DNA of 64,000 nt from an uncultured Leifsonia sp. (GCF_945957465.1 NZ_CAMFLC010000007.1:1-64000); one strand, 5' to 3'; positions 25,136-33,500 are shown, counted from the stretch's first letter. A program made the numbers and translations. Notes: a model not told the origin generated them from the letters alone.

Positions 25136-25156
25136 CGTTTTTATTGGGAGTCCACC

Positions 25157-26302
25157 ATGAGCACCAGCATCGAGCGGGACGCGGAGCGTCCGGCAACCGA
25201 GACAGACACGGCGTCATCGCACCGCGGTACGCACCCCAGCGGCCCCGGGAATCCCTCCGCACCTACCGTGGTCCACACCCCGTGGGCACGCGCGCTCGCG
25301 CTCGCCGTCGGGGCGGCGGCCGTGGTCGTCGTCATCCTCCTGGCCTTCCTCTGGCCGACCGTCACGTCAACGGTCAAAGACCTGCCGATCGGCGTCGCCG
25401 GGCCGTCCGCCCAGGTGACCGCGGTCGAAAAGCAGCTGTCCACCGCGGGCGACGGAGCATTCGCGCTCGCAACCTACGACAGCAGGAACGCCGCAGTGGA
25501 CGCCATCCGGAAGCGCGACGTCTACGGCGCGATCGTGCTCGGCGACCACCCCGAGGTGCTGACCGCGTCCGCCAACGGCGCCGCGGTGACGCAGATCCTG
25601 AACCAGGTGGCGACCACAGTGCAGAAGCAGGCGAACGCGCAGGCGGCCGCCGCGGTCCAGCAGGCGATCGCCGCGGGCACGGCGCCGGCGGGCACCACGC
25701 CGCCCACCATCACGGTGAAGGTGACCGACATCGTCCCGCTCGCCTCGACCGACGCGCGCGGGCTCGGGCTGGCCGCGTCGTCGTTCCCGCTGGTCCTCGG
25801 CGGGATGATCGGCGGCGTGCTCATCTCGCTCCTGGTCGCGGGCAGCTGGCGTCGGCTGGCCGCCGTCGCGCTCTACGCCGTCGCGGGCGGCCTTGCGGTC
25901 GCCGGCATCCTGCAGGGGTGGTTCGGCATCCTGCAGGGCGACTTCTGGCTGAACACGCTCGCCGTCGGACTGGCGATGTTCGCGACGGCGGCGTTCGTCG
26001 TCGGCATGAACGCGCTCTTCGGCCGGGTGGGCATCGCCGTCGGCGCGGTGCTGACCGTGCTGGTCGGAAACCCGCTGTCGGCGGTCGCCCAACCGCTGCA
26101 GTTCCTGGTCGGGCCGTGGGGGGCGATCGGCCAGTGGTTCGTGCCGGGCGCGTCGGTCTCGCTGCTGCGCGACCTGTCCTACTTCCCGTCGGCGGACGCG
26201 CTGTTCCCGTGGCTGGTGCTGCTGGGCTGGGCGGCCGTCGGTGTCGTCGGGATGCTCGCCGGCCACTTCCGCGACCAGGAGGTCACGGAAGCGGCGGCCT
26301 AG
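25157..26302 (+). CDS. ABC-2/YhgE-Pip-like membrane protein (putative transporter component)
   Basis: 381 residues. A cytoplasmic N-terminal 45 residues, TM1 at about 48-70 (ALALAVGAAAVVVVILLAFL), a large extracytoplasmic region (about 75-205) with Ala/Gln-rich helix QKQANAQAAAAVQQAI, and then five TMs (about 212-370). This is the layout of DUF3533/YhgE-type ABC-2 membrane proteins. No ATPase gene is adjacent. ATG 25157 is preceded by GGGAG. The dedicated TetR gene alongside suggests export of or defence against a membrane-active compound (inference). Confidence 0.8.
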   Translation: MSTSIERDAERPATETDTASSHRGTHPSGPGNPSAPTVVHTPWARALALAVGAAAVVVVILLAFLWPTVTSTVKDLPIGVAGPSAQVTAVEKQLSTAGDGAFALATYDSRNAAVDAIRKRDVYGAIVLGDHPEVLTASANGAAVTQILNQVATTVQKQANAQAAAAVQQAIAAGTAPAGTTPPTITVKVTDIVPLASTDARGLGLAASSFPLVLGGMIGGVLISLLVAGSWRRLAAVALYAVAGGLAVAGILQGWFGILQGDFWLNTLAVGLAMFATAAFVVGMNALFGRVGIAVGAVLTVLVGNPLSAVAQPLQFLVGPWGAIGQWFVPGASVSLLRDLSYFPSADALFPWLVLLGWAAVGVVGMLAGHFRDQEVTEAAA

Positions 26303-26311
26303 GCTGGGGCC

Positions 26312-27292
26312 ATGCAGCAACGAACTCTCGGACGCACCGGGCGCGACGTCTCGGTCATCGGTCTCGGAACCTGGCAGCTCGGCGCCGACTGGGGCGATGT
26401 CTCGGAGGCCGACGCGATGGCTGTCCTGGACGCCGCGACCGAGTCGGGCGTCACCTTCTTCGACACGGCAGACGTCTACGGCGACGGCCGCAGCGAGCAG
26501 CTGATCGGCCGCTACCGTGCGGCGCATCCGGAGCTGCCGTTGACCGTGGCGACCAAGATGGGCCGTCGCGAAGCGCAGGATCCGGCGAACTTCACGCTGG
26601 CGAAGTTCCGGGAGTGGACCGACCGCTCGCGCCGCAATCTCGGCGTCGACAGGCTGGACCTCGTGCAGCTGCACTGCCCTCCCACCCCGGTCTTCTCGAA
26701 CGCGGCCGTCTACGACGCGCTCGACACCCTGGTCGACGAGGGTGCGATCGCGAACTACGGCGTGAGCGTCGAGACCTGTGCGGAGGCGCTGGAGGCCATC
26801 GCGCGGCCGGGCACCGCATCCGTGCAGATCATCCTGAACGCCTTCCGGCTGAAGCCGCTCGACGAGGTGCTTCCGGCGGCGCGGGAGGCCGGGGTGGGCA
26901 TCATCGCGCGGGTTCCGCTGGCCTCCGGTCTGCTGAGCGGCCGCTACTCGGAGTCGACGACCTTCTCGCCCGACGACCATCGCAGCTACAACCGCCACGG
27001 CGAGGCGTTCGACGTCGGCGAGACCTTCTCGGGCGTCGACTACGAGGACGGTGTGCGCGCGGCTCGGGAGTTCGCCGCACTCGCGCCGCAGGGCGCGACG
27101 CCGGCACAGGCGGCCCTCGCCTGGGTCATCGCTCAGAGCGGCGTGACCACCGTCATCCCCGGCGCGCGTTCGCCTGAGCAGGCCCGGGCGAACGCGGCCG
27201 CCAGCGGCGTCGTGGTCACGGACGGCTTCTCCGAAGCCGTCCGCGCCCTCTACGACCGCTACTTCCGCGCCACCACCCACCCCCGCTGGTAG
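26312..27292 (+). CDS. Aldo/keto reductase
   Basis: 326 residues. (beta/alpha)8 NADP-dependent oxidoreductase of the AKR11/YajO-like group. Catalytic tetrad visible: Asp and Tyr in FFDTADVYGDGRSEQLIG, Lys in VATKMG, His in LVQLHCPP. NADP loop in the late VIPGARSPEQARAN. ATG 26312 follows TAGGCT by six bases even though the membrane-protein gene ends only 9 bases earlier, so it may have its own promoter inside that gene's end. Substrate unknown. Confidence 0.92.
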   Translation: MQQRTLGRTGRDVSVIGLGTWQLGADWGDVSEADAMAVLDAATESGVTFFDTADVYGDGRSEQLIGRYRAAHPELPLTVATKMGRREAQDPANFTLAKFREWTDRSRRNLGVDRLDLVQLHCPPTPVFSNAAVYDALDTLVDEGAIANYGVSVETCAEALEAIARPGTASVQIILNAFRLKPLDEVLPAAREAGVGIIARVPLASGLLSGRYSESTTFSPDDHRSYNRHGEAFDVGETFSGVDYEDGVRAAREFAALAPQGATPAQAALAWVIAQSGVTTVIPGARSPEQARANAAASGVVVTDGFSEAVRALYDRYFRATTHPRW

Positions 27293-27294
27293 CC

Positions 27295-27350
27295 GAGACG
27301 TGAGTAATCGTGGAAATCGGCCCGCCGATTTCCACGATTACTCACGTCTC
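27295..27350. terminator. 26-base perfect hairpin, family gamma copy 1
   Basis: Arms 27295-27320 and 27325-27350 pair perfectly with a 4-base loop, between convergent genes. The TAA stop of the DUF559 gene (27338-27340) lies inside the right arm. The outer arm GAGACGTGAGTAATCG is shared with copy 2 at 28295-28350, while the inner stem differs but still pairs. Confidence 0.85.
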
Positions 27351-28237
27351 GTCGTCAAGAGCCGAGAGAGACGGGCGATGAGAGGGGCGGGGGCGTGGAG
27401 GTCTGCCGCGGTGACGCGGACGACACGCCAACCGAGATCCTCGAGGTCTTCCCGCCGCCGGATGTCGCGGAACCACACGTCGCGGTCGACGCGATGGCCG
27501 TCTCCCTCGTATTCGAGCACGACGCGCTGGTCGGGAAAGGCCATATCGACACGTGCGAGAAACGCCCCGTCGCGCTCGTGGATCAGGTAATTCAGCTCCG
27601 GTTCGCAGAGCCCGGCATCGCGGATGAGCAAACGGAGCCGGGTCTCGGCGGGCGACTCCGACCGCGTTCGGATGAGCGGCAGCGCAGCGCGGGCGTTCGC
27701 GATTCCTCGACGGCCGGCGGAGGATCGCACAGCGACGACGAGTCGCTCGAGCGTGGTCAGCGGGTGCCGATAGCTCACCAGCCAGTCGCCGGCGGAAATG
27801 AGGGCGTCGCGTCCGAGCACCCCGGCGAGATCGAGCCAGGTCTGTTCGGGTGTCGTCACGGGGAGACCGCGAACGGTCGTGGTGGACCACGCGGCCAGTG
27901 TGTGCCCGATGACGGACGCGGCCTGTACCGCGCGTTCGCCTCGCGGGACGCTGACATGGAGTCGGTTGTGGTCACGCGCAGCCAGTGGGAGCGGCGCCCC
28001 GAGCAGCTCAGCAGCCGTCGTATGGCTGAAGGCGAGTCGTTCGTCGCGGTGGAGGAGGAAGGCGCGGCAGCGCGCGTCGAGGTCGTCTGCGTGACCGGAG
28101 AGCCGGACGCCTCGGATCGGGGTGACGAGGTCCTTCGCACGCAGCCGGCCGGCGGTGACCCGGCGCTCTTCTGCGTCGCGGGTCCGGAACGGACCCGACG
28201 TCAATTCGATCGGTAGTGCAGTGGCTCGTCTTCCCAT
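27338..28237 (-). CDS. DUF559 (Vsr-like PD-(D/E)xK fold) protein with AbiEi-like N-terminal part
   Basis: 299 residues. The N-terminal ~180 residues contain SHTTAAELLGAPLP and a winged-helix-like region similar to abortive-infection AbiEi/antitoxin-type proteins (family impression, not searched). The C-terminal ~110 residues carry a nuclease-like core: SPAETRLRLLIRDAGL, then RVDMAFPDQRVVLEYEGDGH, then LEDLGWRVVRVTAADL, the arrangement of DUF559 proteins related to Vsr endonuclease. Enzymatic activity is unproven for such proteins. ATG 28237 is chosen. The gene is bracketed by two hairpins of one sequence family, the downstream one supplying its last codons and stop. Confidence 0.85.
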   Translation of the reverse strand: MGRRATALPIELTSGPFRTRDAEERRVTAGRLRAKDLVTPIRGVRLSGHADDLDARCRAFLLHRDERLAFSHTTAAELLGAPLPLAARDHNRLHVSVPRGERAVQAASVIGHTLAAWSTTTVRGLPVTTPEQTWLDLAGVLGRDALISAGDWLVSYRHPLTTLERLVVAVRSSAGRRGIANARAALPLIRTRSESPAETRLRLLIRDAGLCEPELNYLIHERDGAFLARVDMAFPDQRVVLEYEGDGHRVDRDVWFRDIRRREDLEDLGWRVVRVTAADLHAPAPLIARLSRLLTTRRE

Positions 28238-28294
28238 CCCGCCACCCTGCCCGACCCGCGCCGCCTGTGCAGGCACTCTCCACAGGCAGGGATC

Positions 28295-28350
28295 GAGACG
28301 TGACTAATCGCGGGAATGCTGTGGATGATTCCCGCGATTACTCACGTCTC
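28295..28350. terminator. 23-base hairpin, family gamma copy 2
   Basis: Arms 28295-28317 and 28328-28350 pair with one mismatch around a 10-base loop, five bases after the stop of the MFS gene read leftward. GAGACGTGA-TAATCG at the outside matches copy 1; inside, GCGGGAAT replaces GTGGAAATCGG with the partner strand changed to match. Confidence 0.85.
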
Positions 28351-28355
28351 GGAGG

Positions 28356-29567
28356 TCAGGAGGGCTGGACCGGGACGGGCTCGGTGTCGGGGATGGGGGA
28401 GGCGTCGCGACCGCGGAGGTCGGGGTGGACGCGCACCGCCAGCGCCGGCACCAGGAACCCGACGAGCGCGAAGGCGCCGGCCGCCCAGAACGCGCCGACC
28501 GGGCCGTTGGCGTCGATCAGGAAGCCGGCCAGCGCGGAGCCGAGTGCCGCGCCGATCAGCTGCCCGGTGCCGACCCAGCCGTACGCCTCCGCCGTGTCGG
28601 AGAATTTGACGCTCGCCGAGACGATCGCGAACAGCACCGCCAGTGCCGGGGCGATTCCGAGCCCCGCGATGATGAGCGACAAGGACAGTCCCCACCACGA
28701 CCAGAGCATGAACGTCGAGATCACCACGCCGACGAAGACGATCAGCATGCGGCGCGCAGTCGCCCACGGCCCGATCGGCACGTGGCCGAACGCCAGGCCG
28801 CCGACGAGCGACCCGAGCGACCAGATGGCGAGCACGATGCCGGCGAACGGGGACCCCTCGCCGAAGTTGGCGACGACGCCCGCCTCGACCGCGGCGCAGG
28901 ACCCGATCAGCAGGAACCCGACGACGGTGGCCAGGAGCACGGGAGGCCGCGCCAGCACCATCCCGAACCGGCGCTTGCTGCGCGGGATGCGCACGCGCCC
29001 GACCTCGGGCGAGGAGATGAACCAGAAGCCGCCGAGGAGCATGATCGCGACCGACATCAGGATGCCCTCGACGGTGCCGATCTGGGTCGAGACGAACGTG
29101 ATCGCCACCGGCCCGGCGATCCAGATGATCTCTTGCGCCGAAGCGTCGAGCGAGAAGAGCGGGGTGAGCTGACGCGAGTTCACCATCTTGGGGTAGATCG
29201 TGCGCACCGCCGGCTGGATCGGCGGCATGCTGAGGCCCGCGAAGAACGCGACCGCCATCGTGACCGGGATGGGCATGACGAAGACGCCGATCGCCGCGAC
29301 GGCGACGGAGCACAGCGCGAGCGTCGTCCACAGCACGGTGCGCATGCCGAGCACGCCCATCAGCCGACTCGTCATGGGCCCCGCGATCGCCTGGCCGATG
29401 CTCATCGCACCGAGCACGAGGCCGGCCGCCCCGTAGGAGTGGTGGATGCGTTCGATGTGCAGCAGGAAGGCCAGCGAGAGCATCCCGAAGGGGAACCGGG
29501 CGGTCAGCTGGGCGGCGATGATCCGCGCGACGCCGGGCGTCTTCAGAAGGCTCGAGTAGCTGCTCAC
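28356..29567 (-). CDS. MFS transporter, 12-TM type
   Basis: 403 residues. Opening SSYSSLLKTPGVARIIAAQLTARFPFGML, seen in parts, is typical of a group of actinobacterial sugar/efflux-like MFS proteins; SRLMGVLGMRTVLW is the loop 2-3 motif, and the protein has about 12 helices with a hydrophilic C-tail (DTEPVPVQPS). GTG 29567 lies after TAGAGT and GGGAAGA. Substrate not predictable. It is divergent from nrdA across the NrdR box region. Confidence 0.88.
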   Translation of the reverse strand: MSSYSSLLKTPGVARIIAAQLTARFPFGMLSLAFLLHIERIHHSYGAAGLVLGAMSIGQAIAGPMTSRLMGVLGMRTVLWTTLALCSVAVAAIGVFVMPIPVTMAVAFFAGLSMPPIQPAVRTIYPKMVNSRQLTPLFSLDASAQEIIWIAGPVAITFVSTQIGTVEGILMSVAIMLLGGFWFISSPEVGRVRIPRSKRRFGMVLARPPVLLATVVGFLLIGSCAAVEAGVVANFGEGSPFAGIVLAIWSLGSLVGGLAFGHVPIGPWATARRMLIVFVGVVISTFMLWSWWGLSLSLIIAGLGIAPALAVLFAIVSASVKFSDTAEAYGWVGTGQLIGAALGSALAGFLIDANGPVGAFWAAGAFALVGFLVPALAVRVHPDLRGRDASPIPDTEPVPVQPS

Positions 29568-29672
29568 AGTCTTCCCACTCTATCGGTCGGAACGGGCCGC
29601 GGAAGGGGCGTGAAACCCGTTCGAGGGGGTGTGGAAATGTGCATAACTTCTTCACACCTGTGGATGACACGC

Positions 29673-29720
29673 CCACTAGATATGGGGGCATGGAAATGTC
29701 GGTACCCGGCTATATAGTGG
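29673..29720 (+). promoter_or_regulatory. Pair of NrdR boxes upstream of nrdAB
   Basis: Box 1 CCACTAGATATGGGGG (29673-29688) and box 2 CCCGGCTATATAGTGG (29705-29720) resemble the NrdR consensus ACACwATATATwGTGT and begin 32 bases apart, about three helical turns, the known spacing for cooperative NrdR binding. NrdR represses ribonucleotide reductase genes when dATP is high. The boxes lie 110 bases before the nrdA start and over the presumed promoter (TATATAGT). Confidence 0.8.
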
Positions 29721-29829
29721 TTCACGCGACAGGGGGTCCGGCTCGTTCTCGGGGAGGCCGGAGGCCGTCGCGACCGACTTCGCCGCTCGCCGAGCGGCAC
29801 ATTGAGATCGAGAGATCGAGGGAGAGATA

Positions 29830-32322
29830 GTGGCTATCACTGTTGTGAAGCGGAACGGCGAGCGGGAGCCGTACGACGCCAACAAGATCAACCTGGCCAT
29901 CGAGAACGCGGCTGCCGGCCTGGATGAGAACATCACCTGGGTGACGCAGATCGCGAGCGAGCTGGAGTTGACCCTGTTCGACGGCATCACGACCCAGCAG
30001 CTCGACGAGGCGGTCATCCAGGTCGCCCTGCAGAACGTCAAGGACGACCCGGCGTTCGACACCGTCGCCGCACGCCTCCTCCTCAAGACCATCTACAAGC
30101 GCGTGCTCGGCGACTACGAAGGCGCCGACGCGCTCGTCGACCTCCACCGCTCGCACTTCCGCGGCTACATCGAGCGCGGCGTCGCCGAGACCCTGCTCGA
30201 CTCGCGGTTCACCTCGCTCTTCGACCTCGACCGCCTCGCCGCGGCCCTCGACCCGTCGCGCGACGAGCTCCTCAAGTACATCGGCGTGGTCACGTTGAAC
30301 AACCGCTACGGCATCAAGGCGCGCAACGGCGACTCGCTCGAGGTTCCGCAGTACTTCTGGATGCGCATCGCGATGGGCCTCTCGCTCAACGAGGCCGACC
30401 CGACCTCGCACGCTCTCGCCTTCTACGACAAGATGTCCAAGCTCGAGTACCTCGCGGCGGGCTCCACGCTCGTCAACGCGGGAACGGCGTACCCGCAGCT
30501 CTCCAACTGCTTCGTGATGGAGATGCAGGACGACATCGAGCACATCGCCAAGTCGGTCCGCGACGTGATGTGGCTCACGAAGGGCACCGGGGGCATCGGC
30601 CTCTCGGTCACCAAGCTGCGCGCGCAGGGCTCGCCCATCCGCTCGAACAACACCACCTCCACCGGCCCGATCCCGTTCATGCACACGATCGACTCGGTGC
30701 TGCGTGCGGTCAGCCGCGGCGGCAAGAAGTTCGGCGCCCTCTGCTTCTACATGGAGAACTGGCACCTCGACTTCCCCGAGTTCCTCGACCTCCGTCAGAA
30801 CTCCGGCGACCCTTACCGCCGCACCCGCACCGCCAACACCGCGGTGTGGATCAGCGACGAGTTCATGAAGCGCGTGCAGAACGACGAAGACTGGTACCTC
30901 TTCGACCCGCTGGAGGTCGCCGACCTCAACGAGCTGTACGGCAAGGAGTTCTCCGCCCGTTACCAGCACTACGTCGACGAGGCCGAGGCCGGTCGCCTGC
31001 GGATGTTCAAGAAGATCAGCGCGCGTGCGCAGTTCAAGGACATCCTGATGAGCCTGCAGACCACCAGCCACCCGTGGCTGACCTGGAAGGACACCATCAA
31101 CAACCGCGCCCTCAACAACAACACGGGCACGATCCACCTCTCGAACCTCTGCACCGAGATCACGCTGCCGCAGGACCGCGACAACGTCTCGGTCTGCAAC
31201 CTGGCCTCCATCAACCTGTCGCGTCACCTGATCGACGGCAAGATGGACTGGGAGCGCATCGAGGCCAGCGCCCGCCAGGCCGTGCGCCAGCTGGACAACC
31301 TGATCGACATCACCGTCTCCAGCGTCGACGAGGCCGATTTCTCGAACAAGCAGAACCGGGCGATCGGCCTGGGCGTCATGGGCTTCACCGACATCGTCGA
31401 GCGCCTCGGCTACAGCTACGAGAGCGAAGAGGCCTACGCCCTGATCGACGAGATCATGGAGCACGTCTCGTACGCGGCCATCGACGAGAGCGCCGACCTG
31501 GCGCAGGAGCGCGGCGCCTACCCGAACTTCGAGGGATCGCGCTGGTCGAAGGGCCTCGTGCCCTACGACTCGATCGCCCTCACCGAGGCCGACCGCGGGG
31601 TGCCGATCACGGTCGACCGCACGATCCGCCTCGACTGGGACCGCCTGCGCGAGAAGGTCAAGGGCGGCATGCGCAACGCCACCCTGATGGCCATCGCCCC
31701 CACGGCCTCCATCGGCCTGGTCGCCGGCACCACGCCGGGCTTCGACCCGCAGTTCTCGCAGATCTTCAGCCGGTCGACCTCCTCGGGCAAGTTCCTCGAG
31801 GTCAACCGCAACCTGGTCGAGACGCTGCAGGAGCGGGGCATCTGGCAGGACGTCCGCGAGTCGATCCTGCGCTCGCAGGGCGACATCCAGGGCATCGCCG
31901 CCATCCCGGACGAGGTCAAGGCCACGTTCAAGACCAGCTTCCAGCTCTCGCCGTACGCCTTCATCGAGGTGGCCGCGCGCGCCCAGAAGTGGATCGACCA
32001 GGCGATCAGCCGCAACATGTACCTCGAGACGCGTGATCTCGGCGACATGATGGACATCTACTACGCGGCGTGGGAGAAGGGTGTCAAGACCACCTACTAC
32101 CTGCACATGAAGCCGCGTCACCAGGCCGAGCAGTCGACCGTCAAGGTCAACAAGGCCGAGGAGATCTCGGGAGGCCGCACGGGCTTCGCCACCGTGGGTG
32201 CAGGCGCACCCGCCGCTGCCCCCGCCGTCACCGAGACCGCCCCGGCGGCCGCTCCCGCTCGCCGCGGGTTCGGCTTCGGCGGTCTCACCTCCAACACCAC
32301 GGCTGGCGGTGAGAGCAAGTGA
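29830..32322 (+). CDS. nrdA: Ribonucleoside-diphosphate reductase alpha subunit, lacking the in-frame C-terminal redox tail
   Basis: 830 residues. ATP-cone at 1-95 (ITVVKRNGEREPYDANKI), then the ten-stranded barrel. Catalytic residues are present: Cys227 (LSNCFVMEM), Cys441 (SNLCTEI, thiyl radical site), Cys456 (VCNLASINL) and the radical-transfer pair Tyr756-Tyr757 (TTYYLHMKP). After an Ala/Pro-rich linker the frame ends FGFGGLTSNTTAGGESK without the terminal CxxC pair that re-reduces the active site; that sequence follows in another frame (32319-32396). GTG 29830 has GGGAGA. No nrdH or nrdI gene is adjacent, so with the ATP-cone this is NrdA-type, not class Ib NrdE. Makes deoxynucleotides with NrdB; controlled by NrdR. 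Confidence 0.95.
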   Translation: MAITVVKRNGEREPYDANKINLAIENAAAGLDENITWVTQIASELELTLFDGITTQQLDEAVIQVALQNVKDDPAFDTVAARLLLKTIYKRVLGDYEGADALVDLHRSHFRGYIERGVAETLLDSRFTSLFDLDRLAAALDPSRDELLKYIGVVTLNNRYGIKARNGDSLEVPQYFWMRIAMGLSLNEADPTSHALAFYDKMSKLEYLAAGSTLVNAGTAYPQLSNCFVMEMQDDIEHIAKSVRDVMWLTKGTGGIGLSVTKLRAQGSPIRSNNTTSTGPIPFMHTIDSVLRAVSRGGKKFGALCFYMENWHLDFPEFLDLRQNSGDPYRRTRTANTAVWISDEFMKRVQNDEDWYLFDPLEVADLNELYGKEFSARYQHYVDEAEAGRLRMFKKISARAQFKDILMSLQTTSHPWLTWKDTINNRALNNNTGTIHLSNLCTEITLPQDRDNVSVCNLASINLSRHLIDGKMDWERIEASARQAVRQLDNLIDITVSSVDEADFSNKQNRAIGLGVMGFTDIVERLGYSYESEEAYALIDEIMEHVSYAAIDESADLAQERGAYPNFEGSRWSKGLVPYDSIALTEADRGVPITVDRTIRLDWDRLREKVKGGMRNATLMAIAPTASIGLVAGTTPGFDPQFSQIFSRSTSSGKFLEVNRNLVETLQERGIWQDVRESILRSQGDIQGIAAIPDEVKATFKTSFQLSPYAFIEVAARAQKWIDQAISRNMYLETRDLGDMMDIYYAAWEKGVKTTYYLHMKPRHQAEQSTVKVNKAEEISGGRTGFATVGAGAPAAAPAVTETAPAAAPARRGFGFGGLTSNTTAGGESK

Positions 32323-32396
32323 ACAGCACCAAGATCGAGGAGTACTACGTGCCGGTCGACCCGATGGACGACCTGCAGTGCGAGTCCTGCCAGTAG
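32319..32396 (+). CDS. Out-of-frame C-terminal tail of NrdA carrying the CESC redox motif (25 codons)
   Basis: GTG at 32319 overlaps the nrdA TGA (GTGA) and opens MNSTKIEEYYVPVDPMDDLQCESCQ. This matches the end expected of a class I alpha subunit: a flexible linker followed by DLQCESCQ, the Cys pair that passes electrons from thioredoxin to the active site. It continues nrdA in the -1 frame. Options: a real indel or base-calling error (one extra base would make KVNSTKIEEYY continuous), a programmed shift (no slippery heptamer seen), or coupled translation of a separate peptide. The first is the simplest. The clear coding sense of the sequence is visible; its mode of expression is not. Confidence 0.75.
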   Translation: MNSTKIEEYYVPVDPMDDLQCESCQ

Positions 32397-32433
32397 CCCG
32401 CCAGCACGAGATCACGAGAGAAGAGAAGAACAG

Positions 32434-33423
32434 ATGGGCATCCTGGGAACGGGAATCGAAGAGGGCCTGCTGCTCAAGCCGGTGAAGTACCAGTGGGCGA
32501 TGGACCTCTACGACCAGGCCGTCGCGAACACCTGGTTCCCCAACGAGATCCAGCTCGGTGAGGACATCGCGGACTTCAAGCGGATGACCGACGAGGAACG
32601 TCACGCGGTCACCTTCCTGATGAGCTACTTCAACCCGAACGAGCTCCTGGTGAACAAGGCGCTGGCGTTCGGCGTGTACCCCTACATCAACGCGGCGGAG
32701 GCGCACCTCTACCTCGCCAAGCAGATGTGGGAGGAGGCCAACCACTGCATGTCGTTCGAGTACGTCCTCGAGACGTTCCCGATCGACCGCGAGCAGGCGT
32801 ACAACTCCCACGTCGACATCCCGTCGATGGCGCGCAAGGAGGAGTTCGAGGTCCGCTTCATCAAGCGGATGACCGAGCAGGCGCTCGACATCACGACGAC
32901 CGAGGGCAAGCAGGACTTCATCCGCAACCTGGTGGCGTACAACGTCATCCTCGAGGGGATCTGGTTCTACTCGGGCTTCATGGTGGCGCTGTCGTTCCGC
33001 CAGCGGAACCTGCTGCGCAACTTCGGGTCGCTGATCGACTGGGTGGTGCGCGACGAGTCGCTGCACCTCAAGTTCGGCATCAACCTGATCCTCACCGTGC
33101 TGGAGGAGAACCCCGACCTGCAGACGCCGGAGTTCGCGAACGAGATCCGCCAGATGATCCTGGACGCCGTGGAGATGGAGGAGCAGTACAACCGCGACCT
33201 GCTGCCCGGCGGCATCCTGGGCCTCAACGCCAACTACATCAACCAGTACGTCAAGTACCTGGCCGATCGCCGCCTGGAGGAGCTCGGCTTCGAGGCCGAG
33301 TACAAGGTCTCCAACCCGGCCAAGTGGATGGCGACCGCCAACGACACGCTCGAGCTGGTCAACTTCTTCGAGTCGACCAACACGTCGTACGAGTCGAACG
33401 CGAAGGCGTCCAGCGGGCACTGA
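32434..33423 (+). CDS. nrdB: Ribonucleoside-diphosphate reductase beta subunit (R2), class Ic-like with Phe at the radical site
   Basis: 329 residues. Ferritin-like dimetal protein. Ligands seen: Glu70 (NPNELLV), Glu101 and His104 (WEEANHCMSF), Glu174 (VILEGIWF), Glu208 and His211 (RDESLHLKF). The position four residues after His104, where most R2 proteins have the radical Tyr, is Phe108 (codon TTC). The ligand spacings equal those of the Chlamydia trachomatis R2 (E89, E120, H123, E193, E227, H230, F127), whose Mn(IV)/Fe(III) centre replaces the tyrosyl radical. First ligand Glu instead of Asp also fits class Ic. ATG 32434 is close behind nrdA and the redox-tail frame. Confidence 0.95.
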   Translation: MGILGTGIEEGLLLKPVKYQWAMDLYDQAVANTWFPNEIQLGEDIADFKRMTDEERHAVTFLMSYFNPNELLVNKALAFGVYPYINAAEAHLYLAKQMWEEANHCMSFEYVLETFPIDREQAYNSHVDIPSMARKEEFEVRFIKRMTEQALDITTTEGKQDFIRNLVAYNVILEGIWFYSGFMVALSFRQRNLLRNFGSLIDWVVRDESLHLKFGINLILTVLEENPDLQTPEFANEIRQMILDAVEMEEQYNRDLLPGGILGLNANYINQYVKYLADRRLEELGFEAEYKVSNPAKWMATANDTLELVNFFESTNTSYESNAKASSGH

Positions 33424-33443
33424 GTTCCTGGCGTCACGTCCGT

Positions 33444-33480
33444 CGAGGGGCGGCTCCGGTCCGACCGGAGCCGCCCCTCG
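33444..33480 (+). terminator. Terminator hairpin after nrdB
   Basis: Perfect 17-base stem (33444-33460 with 33464-33480), loop CCG, 20 bases after the nrdB stop. No T-run. Its sequence does not belong to the four repeat families described here. Confidence 0.9.
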
Positions 33481-33500
33481 CGCGTGAGCGTCGCAACCGA

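Noticed and set aside
32311-32330. Programmed -1 frameshift joining nrdA to its tail
   Set aside because: The overlap lacks an X-XXY-YYZ slippery heptamer, and no strong downstream stem is evident; not excluded, but not supported.
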